64,000 nucleotides of DNA from Streptococcus sp. SK643. Lineage in GTDB: Bacteria > Bacillota > Bacilli > Lactobacillales > Streptococcaceae. The stretch covers positions 213,586 through 277,585 of the forward strand of contig NZ_AJMM01000006.1 of assembly GCF_000259505.1 (NCBI RefSeq), in the 5' to 3' direction. The notes under the pieces were generated by a model, which saw only the letters and a program-made list of their open reading frames with translations, ran no database searches and was not told the origin of the DNA. Of this stretch, positions 57,507 through 64,000 are shown in pieces. Each line of letters starts with the position of its first letter. Positions within the stretch are counted from its first letter, which is position 1. The position numbers and the translations under genes are program-made.

Positions 57507-57740
57507 TTCGAAAGAATTACTATACTTACAAAGAGCACCTTTCGGGGTGTTCTTTTTATACTTTCTTACTAAATTGGTGCAATTGACACAGTTGTTGCGA
57601 CTTTAGTCGCTTACAAATGAGGCTGCAACCTGACGAGGTCAGTTGCCTCAAAACGTTAATCAATTCGAAACTATCAACGTTTACAGACATTCAAGAATTT
57701 ACTCTTGGATGTCTTTTTTGTTTCAAAAATCAGGAGTTCA
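57458..57740. repeat. Second copy of the att-terminator block
   Basis: Matches 48897-49182: S9 tail codons, terminator hairpin, GGTGCAATTGACACAGTTGT region, second att-like core (57648-57662) and GAATTTACTCTTGGATGTC. The two copies flank element C as direct repeats. Confidence 0.85.
57532..57557 (+). terminator. Probable original rpsI terminator
   Basis: AGAGCACC with GGTGTTCT plus TTTTT, now 25 kb away from rpsI because of the insertions. Confidence 0.7.
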
Positions 57741-57903
57741 TACTTAATCCCTCTTTTGTTTTTGAATGTATTCAAGAATAGAATATCGATTGTTCGATAA
57801 TATAATTTTATAGATAAGTATGCCACTAATTTGCTAAATCAGTAATGGAATATCTATCTGCTATTTTTTATTAAGAGATAAAACGGAAACCTATCTAAAT
57901 AGA

Positions 57904-57969
57904 TTTTTTCAGAGAATTTTCTAAAACAAACATGATTTGTTTGACATTTATTTGAAAATTCTGTAAAAT
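57904..57969 (+). promoter_or_regulatory. dtpT promoter with CodY-box-like sequences
   Basis: TTGACA (57941-57946), 17-bp spacer and TAAAAT (57964-57969). TTTTTTCAGAGAATT (57904-57918) matches the CodY box consensus at 12 of 15 positions, and an overlapping weaker match follows. CodY control of a peptide transporter would be in keeping with its known regulon. Confidence 0.55.
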
Positions 57970-57998
57970 GAATTATTATATTTCAAAGGAGAATATAT

Positions 57999-59471
57999 AT
58001 GGAAAAACAGAAAACATTTTTTGGACATCCTATCGGCTTGTCCACCCTCTTCTTTACAGAGATGTGGGAACGCTTTTCTTACTATGGGATGCGAGCTATC
58101 CTACTTTACTATATGTACTATAGTGTGCAAGATGGTGGATTGGGGATGGATAAGACCACAGCTGCATCGGTTATGGCGATTTATGGCTCGCTGGTATTCT
58201 TGTCCTCGGTTATCGGTGGTTTTGTCAGTGACCGTATTTTAGGAAGCCGTAAGACTGTCTTTTACGGTGGGATTCTGATTATGCTAGGGCATATTGCTTT
58301 GGCAACACCTTTTGGACAAGTGGCTCTCTATCTTTCTATTGCCTTGATTATCTTTGGAACTGGATTTTTAAAACCCAATATCTCAGATATGGTTGGGGGA
58401 ATTTATGAGAAAGAGGATGATAGACGGGATGCAGGTTTTAGTATCTTTGTCTTTGGGATTAACTTAGGTGCCTTCGTTGCCCCTTATTTGGTGGGTTATC
58501 TAGGTCAGGAAGTCAATTTCCATCTAGGATTCTCATTAGCTGCCGTTGGGATGTTCTTTGGTTTGGTGAAGTATGTGATGGATGGGAAGAAATACCTTCC
58601 TGAATCAAGTCTTTACCCCACTGATCCACTTTCACAGAAGGAGCAGCAGACCTTGATTAAACGCTTGCTGATTACACTGGTCATGGTTATTCTGGTGGTT
58701 ATAGGCTTGGTCTTTACTCACCAATTTAACGTGGACATGATTGTGAATATCTTTACAGTGATTGCGGTAATCATTCCAATCTACTATTTCTTCAAAATTT
58801 TATCTAGTCAGAAAATAAGTGCCACGGAGAAATCCCGAGTATTTGCTTACATCCCTCTATTTATTGCTGGAGTACTCTTCTGGTCTATTGAGGAGCAAGG
58901 TTCTGTTGTTCTCGCTCTATTTGCGGATGATCAAACTCGACTTTACTTTAATGTATTTGGGAACCAGATTCATTTCCCATCTAGCTTTTTCCAAAGTATT
59001 AATCCACTTTTCATTATGATTTATGTACCAATTTTTGCTTGGTTGTGGGGGAAAATGGGTAAAAAGCAACCGTCCTCTTCTAAGAAATTTGCTTACGGCT
59101 TATTTGTTGCAGGTTTATCCTTCTTGTGGATGATGTTACCAGGGATGCTCTTTGGGACAGATGTTAAGGTCAGTCCTTTCTGGTTGATTATGAGTTGGGC
59201 TATTGTGATTGTGGGTGAAATGTTGATTTCGCCTATTGGTCTATCAGTTACTAATAAGCTAGCACCAAAATCTTTCCAAGCACAAATGATGTCTATCTGG
59301 TTCTTGAGTAATGCTGCTGCCCAAGCTATCAATGCTCAAATTGTAAAATTTTATACAAACGAAACGGAAGTTGCTTATTATGGAATTGTTGGAGGAATTA
59401 CGATTGTATTCAGTATTATCTTACTCTTCTACGTTCCACGTATTGAAAAACTAATGTCTGGTATCAAATAG
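57999..59471 (+). CDS. dtpT: POT-family proton-coupled di/tripeptide transporter
   Basis: 490 residues, about 14 hydrophobic segments. Family signatures: FFTEMWERFSYYGMRAILLY (ExxERFxYY) in helix 1, SVIGGFVSDRILGSR and GTGFLKPNISDMVGGIYE. It imports small peptides driven by the proton gradient. Stands alone between the hotspot and the SOS cassette; a terminator follows. Confidence 0.95.
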   Translation: MEKQKTFFGHPIGLSTLFFTEMWERFSYYGMRAILLYYMYYSVQDGGLGMDKTTAASVMAIYGSLVFLSSVIGGFVSDRILGSRKTVFYGGILIMLGHIALATPFGQVALYLSIALIIFGTGFLKPNISDMVGGIYEKEDDRRDAGFSIFVFGINLGAFVAPYLVGYLGQEVNFHLGFSLAAVGMFFGLVKYVMDGKKYLPESSLYPTDPLSQKEQQTLIKRLLITLVMVILVVIGLVFTHQFNVDMIVNIFTVIAVIIPIYYFFKILSSQKISATEKSRVFAYIPLFIAGVLFWSIEEQGSVVLALFADDQTRLYFNVFGNQIHFPSSFFQSINPLFIMIYVPIFAWLWGKMGKKQPSSSKKFAYGLFVAGLSFLWMMLPGMLFGTDVKVSPFWLIMSWAIVIVGEMLISPIGLSVTNKLAPKSFQAQMMSIWFLSNAAAQAINAQIVKFYTNETEVAYYGIVGGITIVFSIILLFYVPRIEKLMSGIK

Positions 59472-59524
59472 AGAAAAACTGGAATTTCTGTAGGGATTCA
59501 AAAAGTTAGAACAATCAGTTATCC

Positions 59525-59568
59525 AAAGGATTTAGTTCTGTATTGTACAGGGCTAAGTCCTTTTAGTT
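59525..59568 (+). terminator. Terminator of dtpT
   Basis: AAAGGATTTAGTTCTG pairs with CAGGGCTAAGTCCTTTT (mismatches inside), ending in TTTT. Confidence 0.7.
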
Positions 59569-59602
59569 TGATTAAAACTCAAGATGTTTCTGATATTCCT
59601 AG

Positions 59603-59651
59603 TAGACATTCGTCTAGTTTTTTTATATAATAAAACTAAACCAAATTGGTT
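59603..59651. promoter_or_regulatory. Hairpin and palindrome upstream of the HdiR-like gene
   Basis: TAGAC-attc-GTCTA plus T-run (59603-59624), then perfect palindrome AACCAAATTGGTT (59639-59651). The same pair stands before the ImmA/IrrE gene at 43833-43882. The palindrome may be the repressor's own operator. Confidence 0.5.
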
Positions 59652-59733
59652 GATTTTTAAAAAATGACTCAACTAAAGATTAGTTTTCTAAGGAAAATCA
59701 TTCAAGATAATGTTCTATACCAGGAGGTGAATC

Positions 59734-60420
59734 ATGTACCAATCAGAAAAATTAAAGACTCGTAGGAAAGAGTTAAAACTAACACAGAAGGAAATTGCAG
59801 AGCAACTTGGGATTAGCTTCCAGGCTTACTCGGCTTGGGAACGTGGAATCAAGGAACCGTCCAAGAAGATGGTGGCTCAGCTAGAGAACATTTTAAAAGT
59901 ACCCAAAGGTTATTTCACTGAGATTGAGCTTGTCCGTCTCTACAATACTTTATCCTCTCAAGGACAGGAAAAAGTGGTTGTTTATGCTCGTAATTTGCTT
60001 CAAGAAGAGCAAGTTAAAAAAGTGAGCTTCATACCAGAAAAACTTTACGAATATCATGTTTATGAACGAATGTCAGCGGGTATTGGGGCTTCGATTTATG
60101 GGGATCAGAATTTTGACACCGTCTACTTTAATGAAGAATTGGCTCATGACTTTGCGTCCTGGGTGTCTGGTGATTCCATGGAGCCTAAATATCAAAATGG
60201 GTCTGTGGCTCTAATCCGGGAGACAGGATTTGATTATGATGGGGCTGTCTATGCAGTGGTTTGCAATAACCAGACCTATATCAAACGAGTTTATCGAGAA
60301 GTAGATGGATTGCGCCTTGTATCTATCAATCCCAAGTATAAGGATGTTTTTATTTCCTACGAGGAAGATCCTCGAATTGTGGGGATTATCGTTGGGAACT
60401 TTGTACCCATGGAGGGTTAG
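59734..60420 (+). CDS. HdiR-like S24 repressor of the SOS cassette
   Basis: 228 residues: N-terminal XRE helix-turn-helix (RKELKLTQKEIAEQLGISFQ then AYSAWERG) and C-terminal LexA-type S24 peptidase with the Ala-Gly cleavage site region MSAGIGASIYG, catalytic Ser in VSGDSMEPKYQNG and Lys in QTYIKRVYRE. Streptococci lacking LexA use such HdiR-like proteins as the damage-responsive repressor. AGGAGGTG precedes the ATG. It lies 3 bp before the polymerase gene. Confidence 0.92.
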   Translation: MYQSEKLKTRRKELKLTQKEIAEQLGISFQAYSAWERGIKEPSKKMVAQLENILKVPKGYFTEIELVRLYNTLSSQGQEKVVVYARNLLQEEQVKKVSFIPEKLYEYHVYERMSAGIGASIYGDQNFDTVYFNEELAHDFASWVSGDSMEPKYQNGSVALIRETGFDYDGAVYAVVCNNQTYIKRVYREVDGLRLVSINPKYKDVFISYEEDPRIVGIIVGNFVPMEG

Positions 60421-60423
60421 TCG

Positions 60424-61839
60424 ATGAGCTACTTTGATTATTCCAGAGAGCCCAAAAGTGATATTGCCTTTGTCGATATGAAGTCCTTTTATGCCAGTGT
60501 TGAGTGTGTAAAGAAGGGTCTGAATCCGCTCAAGACTTCGCTTTGTGTTATGAGTCGAGCAGACAACTCAGCAGGATTAATCTTAGCTTCTTCCCCTATG
60601 TTTAAGAAGATTTTTGGGAAGTCAAATGTTGGACGTGCTTACGATCTCCCCTTTGATATTAAAACCCGTAAATTTTCTTATTACACTGCCAGAAAGCAGG
60701 GCTTGCCTACAGATTCGGACTATGTGCGCTATATTGAAGATTGGGCACAAGTCACCTTAATTGTTCCTCCTCGGATGGATGAATATATCGCTGTCAATAT
60801 GGAAATACAAAGAATCTTTCAAAACTATGGCAGTCCAGAGGATATTTATCCCTACTCTATCGATGAGAGTTTTATTGATTTGACCAGCTCACTCAACTAC
60901 TTTATTCCAGACCAGAGGTTCTCGCGAAAAGACAAGCTAGATATGCTTTCTGCTCGTATCCAGAGGGATATTTGGAGGCAGACAGGGATTTACTCTACAG
61001 TGGGGATGTCCAATGCCAATCCCTTACTGGCCAAGTTAGCCCTAGATAATGAAGCAAAACATACTCCGACCATGCGGGCCAATTGGTCCTATGAAGATGT
61101 AGAAGAGAAGGTCTGGGCCATTTCCAAGATGACAGATTTTTGGGGGATCGGCAGTCGTATGGAGAAACGCTTGCATAATCTGGGAATTTTTTCGATCAAA
61201 GAACTAGCTACTAGCAATCCCGACCAGCTAAAGAAAGCTCTTGGTCAGGCTGGGCTCTGCTTGTGGTTTCATGCTAATGGAATTGATGAGAGCAATGTTC
61301 ATAAGCCCTATAAACCAAAATCCAAAGGTTTGGGTAATTCTCAAATATTACCTAGAGATTATGTGAAGCTACGAGATATAGAAATTGTTCTTAGAGAAAT
61401 GGCAGAGCAAGTGGCAGTGAGACTTCGCAGAGCAGGTAAGAAGACGACGCTTATCTCTATCTATCTTGGTTTCTCTAAACATGACGCTAAGTCTTCAATT
61501 CACACACAAATGAAGGTGGAACCCACCAATAATACGGCAATCTTAACCAATTATGTTTTGAAACTATTTCATAAGAAATACACTTCGGGCGCAGTCAGAA
61601 GTATAGGAGTCAACTATTCAGGGTTTGTGAATGAGTCCTTTAGCTTGATTTCTCTTTTTGATGATGTTGAGCAAGTAGAAAAAGAAGAAAGGCTCCAGAC
61701 GGCCATTGACTCCATTCGGGAACAATTTGGTTTCACTGCTCTCTTAAAGGCCAATGCACTGGAAGAAGCCTCTAGGAGCCTTGCCAGAAGCAAGCTGATT
61801 GGGGGACATTCTGCTGGAGGATTAGATGGATTACAATGA
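60424..61839 (+). CDS. umuC: UmuC-like Y-family DNA polymerase
   Basis: 471 residues. VDMKSFYASVECVKKGLNPL and YSIDESFIDLT carry the metal-binding acidic residues; the helix-hairpin-helix region WGIGSRMEKRLHNLG and little finger follow. It is the SOS mutagenesis polymerase, longer than DinB. Overlaps the next gene by 4 bp. Cassettes of repressor, UmuC and two small proteins are known from streptococci as UV-inducible mutagenesis units. Confidence 0.94.
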   Translation: MSYFDYSREPKSDIAFVDMKSFYASVECVKKGLNPLKTSLCVMSRADNSAGLILASSPMFKKIFGKSNVGRAYDLPFDIKTRKFSYYTARKQGLPTDSDYVRYIEDWAQVTLIVPPRMDEYIAVNMEIQRIFQNYGSPEDIYPYSIDESFIDLTSSLNYFIPDQRFSRKDKLDMLSARIQRDIWRQTGIYSTVGMSNANPLLAKLALDNEAKHTPTMRANWSYEDVEEKVWAISKMTDFWGIGSRMEKRLHNLGIFSIKELATSNPDQLKKALGQAGLCLWFHANGIDESNVHKPYKPKSKGLGNSQILPRDYVKLRDIEIVLREMAEQVAVRLRRAGKKTTLISIYLGFSKHDAKSSIHTQMKVEPTNNTAILTNYVLKLFHKKYTSGAVRSIGVNYSGFVNESFSLISLFDDVEQVEKEERLQTAIDSIREQFGFTALLKANALEEASRSLARSKLIGGHSAGGLDGLQ

Positions 61840-62201
61840 TTGATCGTTCGTATTTACCTTTTCAATCTGCGCGAGACTATCAAGATCCTGGCATGCAGAA
61901 GTGGATGGGTTTTTTCCTATCGGAACACACCAGTTCATTAGCTGCTGAAAAATCTTGTGTGGATTTATCAACAGATTTAAGTGTAGTTGAAAAATTAGAG
62001 TTGTTATCTCAGCTTTATGTCGGTCAACTAAAGGGATGTTTTGTGGTCAAGGAAAAGAATCAGAAAACGATAATCATTGGTGAGGTGAGCGAATTATCCT
62101 CAAAGGATCTATCTATCAAAACAAGTAGCCAGGGATATAGGCGGATAGAGGTTTCAGATATTTTAAGCATTCAACTGTGGGAGGAAGGAGTCTATGACTA
62201 G
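61836..62201 (+). CDS. Small protein of the SOS cassette (UmuM/YolD-like)
   Basis: 121 residues. Acidic; the end GEVSELSSKDLSIKTSSQGY then RRIEVSDILSIQLW resembles YolD-like proteins that accompany UmuC in Firmicutes. Function probably accessory to the polymerase. Overlaps umuC by 4 bp and the next gene by 8 bp. Confidence 0.75.
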   Translation: MIDRSYLPFQSARDYQDPGMQKWMGFFLSEHTSSLAAEKSCVDLSTDLSVVEKLELLSQLYVGQLKGCFVVKEKNQKTIIIGEVSELSSKDLSIKTSSQGYRRIEVSDILSIQLWEEGVYD

Positions 62202-62487
62202 AAAAGAACTGTATGAAAATAAACTGCAGATGGATTATTTTTCAGATAATTATATTCGTTTTGAAGAGGATTTCCAAAAGTATTCCTCCATGAATGTCCC
62301 CTTAACCTTTCTTATTGATGACATCCTACGAACCATGGCTATTAACCAAAAAAACTACTTTGTCTTGAACAAAGAAAATACCAAGGATGGGAGAGAACAT
62401 CAATTTTATTTTAGAGTGGAGACAGACAAGGATTATCCTAGAAATCGCAGCTATATCTACACAGGGGATAAAAATGGTTATCAGTAG
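62194..62487 (+). CDS. Small protein of the SOS cassette (DUF5960-like)
   Basis: 97 residues (MTRKELYENKLQMDYFSDNY then IRFEEDFQKYSSMNVPLTFL). It is the fourth gene of the cassette, overlapping its neighbour by 8 bp. Matches what I remember of DUF5960 proteins. Function unknown; the tight linkage suggests it acts with UmuC. Confidence 0.75.
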   Translation: MTRKELYENKLQMDYFSDNYIRFEEDFQKYSSMNVPLTFLIDDILRTMAINQKNYFVLNKENTKDGREHQFYFRVETDKDYPRNRSYIYTGDKNGYQ

Positions 62488-62582
62488 ATTTATTAGGAGT
62501 TGATCTAAATATTGTATAATAAAAGTACTCATTACGATTAATAGGGTTATATCTTATTAAAAAAGTTGGATAGGAGAAATCT

Positions 62583-63371
62583 ATGTTAGGAGCAATTATT
62601 GGAGACATTGTCGGTTCTCGGTTTGAATTGGACAATCATAAAAGCAAAGATTTTGAATTATTCACTTCAGAATGCTTTCCCACGGATGATAGTGTGATGA
62701 GTTTAGCGGTTGCCAAAGCTTTATTGGAAAGCAAGTCAGACTGGGCTCAACTTTCGTATAATGCTGTGAGGTGCATGCAAGAGGTTGGGAGGTGTTACCC
62801 TAATTGTGGATACGGGGGTCATTTTTTCTATTGGATTTTATCTGATAATCCTCAACCGTACGGAAGTTATGGGAATGGTGCTGCGATGAGAATCAGTGCT
62901 GTTGGTTTTGCTGCAGAGAGTATGGAAGAAGTAAAGATTTTGTCACGAGCCATAACAGAGGTGAGTCATAACCATCCAGAAGGATTCAAAGGAGCAGAAG
63001 CAGTGGCGATTGCTATATTTTTAGCTCGAAAAGGTTATAGTCTTCTTGAAATCCGAAATTATATCGAAAGACACTACTATGCCATGGACTTTACCTTGGA
63101 TCAAATCAGGGAGACTTATATCTTTGATGTGACCTGTCAAGGTTCTGTTCCTCAAGCTTTCCAAGCATTCTTTGAATCAGAAAATTTTGAAGATGCTATT
63201 AAAAATGCCATTTCTATAGGAGGAGATAGTGATACTATTGCTGCTATCTGCGGTGGTCTTGCAGAAGCGTACTATGGTATTCCTGATAGTATAAGACAAG
63301 AGGCGCTATCCTTTTTAGATGAGCGTTTACTTGAAATCGTAGTTGAATTTGAAAATATTTATCCTAAATAA
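62583..63371 (+). CDS. ADP-ribosylglycohydrolase family protein
   Basis: 262 residues of the DraG/ARH family. The binuclear Mg site is visible as PTDDSVMSLAVAKALLES near residue 37 and GGDSDTIAAICGGLAEAYYG near the C-terminus, with GNGAAMRISAVGFAAE in the middle. It removes ADP-ribose from modified targets or hydrolyses ADP-ribosylated small molecules. TAGGAGAA precedes the ATG. It has its own spacer and is not an obvious part of the SOS cassette. Confidence 0.9.
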   Translation: MLGAIIGDIVGSRFELDNHKSKDFELFTSECFPTDDSVMSLAVAKALLESKSDWAQLSYNAVRCMQEVGRCYPNCGYGGHFFYWILSDNPQPYGSYGNGAAMRISAVGFAAESMEEVKILSRAITEVSHNHPEGFKGAEAVAIAIFLARKGYSLLEIRNYIERHYYAMDFTLDQIRETYIFDVTCQGSVPQAFQAFFESENFEDAIKNAISIGGDSDTIAAICGGLAEAYYGIPDSIRQEALSFLDERLLEIVVEFENIYPK

Positions 63372-63436
63372 TCATTGTGCTTTATATATACAAGGCGTTC
63401 ATATAAATTTATGGATGCTTTTTAATTTATAGATAG

Positions 63437-63466
63437 AAAAAGAGAAGACCATTTGGTCTTCTCTAT
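63437..63466 (-). terminator. Terminator of the surface protein gene
   Basis: AGAGAAGACC-attt-GGTCTTCTCT, followed on the minus strand by TTTTTCTATC. Confidence 0.85.
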
Positions 63467-63510
63467 GGGGGAATCAAGAATCATTGAAAAGAATAAGTTA
63501 AAGAGTTCTA

Positions 63511-64000
63511 TTAGTCTTTAAAATCCTTTTGGAAGATGAGGAGAGATAAGATAGACGTAATAGCTGCTAAGAATAGAAAGGCAGTTGCATCCTGCTCTCC
63601 AGTTGCTGGGAGTTGTTTTTCCTTATCTTGTTTGACAGTTGCTGTTTCGTCAGAAGTCTTCTCATCTTTGGCTGCTGAATTTTCCGTTACGACTACAGTT
63701 GCTGGTTTTTCAGTATTTTTTGGTAGAGTGTACTCAGGAAGAGTCACAACTGGTGGAACTTCTACTCCCACAGAACTTTCTTTAGTCCCAATTTCAATAA
63801 TTCGATCTTGAGCTGGAGTCGTTTCTGTATGAAGGATCTTACGACTGAGACCATCGACTTCAATATATTCAACAACAAGACCATCTTTTCCTTCCACTAG
63901 GACTTTCTCTTTACCTTTGTCTAATTGTGGATTTTCACGGCGAATAGTCTTATATACTACCACTTTTTTGACACTTTCCAAACTTGGTAGTTTGAATGTT
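63511..64000 (-). CDS. LPXTG cell-wall protein, 3' end (truncated by the window)
   Basis: The visible 163 or so residues are the C-terminus of a larger surface protein. A G5 domain (VVYKTIRRENPQLDKGKEKV ... GTK) is followed by a Pro/Thr/Lys-rich wall-spanning stretch, the sortase motif LPATGEQ, a hydrophobic anchor (AFLFLAAITSILSLLIF) and the basic tail QKDFKD. Sortase A should link it to peptidoglycan. The frame is open to the window end, so its N-terminal domains (often protease or glycosidase) are not seen. Confidence 0.92.
   Translation of the reverse strand, partial: TFKLPSLESVKKVVVYKTIRRENPQLDKGKEKVLVEGKDGLVVEYIEVDGLSRKILHTETTPAQDRIIEIGTKESSVGVEVPPVVTLPEYTLPKNTEKPATVVVTENSAAKDEKTSDETATVKQDKEKQLPATGEQDATAFLFLAAITSILSLLIFQKDFKD

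Noticed and set aside
62583..63371. ADP-ribosyltransferase/ADP-ribosylglycohydrolase toxin-antitoxin pair with the gene at 48038
   Set aside because: The genes are 14 kb apart, one in the island and one outside; toxin-antitoxin pairs of this type are adjacent. Kept only as a remark in the finding on 48038.

Overview
The window is low-GC Streptococcus chromosome of the mitis group (S. mitis/oralis/infantis-like). I infer this from a BOX repeat, the gene order ilvBNC-ilvA-glnPQ-uppP-dinB-pflB and the streptococcal trk, ECF-transporter, ribU, pheST and rplM-rpsI blocks. It is not a close copy of the pneumococcal chromosome, because several of these blocks are adjacent here that I remember as separate there.

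Housekeeping part (1-32,278): branched-chain amino acid synthesis (ilvB 3' end, ilvN, ilvC, BOX, ilvA); an inverted-repeat-bounded micro-ORF and decayed spacer; a small DNA-binding-like gene; a polar amino-acid ABC transporter; a DUF2207 membrane protein; uppP; dinB; pflB with a cre-like site; trkH/trkA; a SAM-hydrolase-family gene with a complete ECF transporter; a candidate structured RNA before trmL; an FMN riboswitch with ribU and a PAP2 phosphatase; two small genes; a Phe T-box with pheS, a broken acetyltransferase and pheT; a two-gene ABC exporter; and the L13 leader with rplM-rpsI.

Accessory part (32,279 to about 57,740): an integration hotspot at the 3' end of rpsI. The last codons of rpsI recur at 38,866, 48,897 and 57,458, so at least three elements or remnants lie in tandem. 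Element A (32.2-38.9 kb) looks the most intact: tyrosine integrase, divergent XRE repressor with three operator-like palindromes, DUF771 protein, phage-type replisome organizer, two MobC-like proteins, an inverted-repeat-rich noncoding stretch, a broken lipoprotein and a CadD/CadC cadmium module. Element B (38.9-48.9 kb) is a defence-rich island: conjugative-element relics, an XRE regulator, a retron (PRTase-winged-helix effector, structured RNA, reverse transcriptase with the NAxxH and VTG motifs), an ImmA/IrrE metallopeptidase, a type II restriction-modification pair, a lipoprotein and an ADP-ribosyltransferase-fold protein. Element C (49.1-57.5 kb) keeps a truncated integrase and carries an uncharacterised cassette: a CFI-box protein with an apparent ATA start, a 474-residue unknown protein and a 371-residue protein with a long Gly/Ala hydrophobic core. 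It also holds a polytopic membrane protein, a lipoprotein and a DUF4143-type ATPase. Its right end matches that of element A.

Beyond the hotspot (57.7-64.0 kb) are a POT peptide transporter, a four-gene SOS-mutagenesis cassette (HdiR-like repressor, UmuC-like polymerase, two small proteins), an ADP-ribosylglycohydrolase and the 3' end of a G5-domain LPXTG surface protein.

The items most worth follow-up are the retron with its RNA, the element C cassette, and the stacked att architecture. All calls come from reading the sequence; no database search was run.
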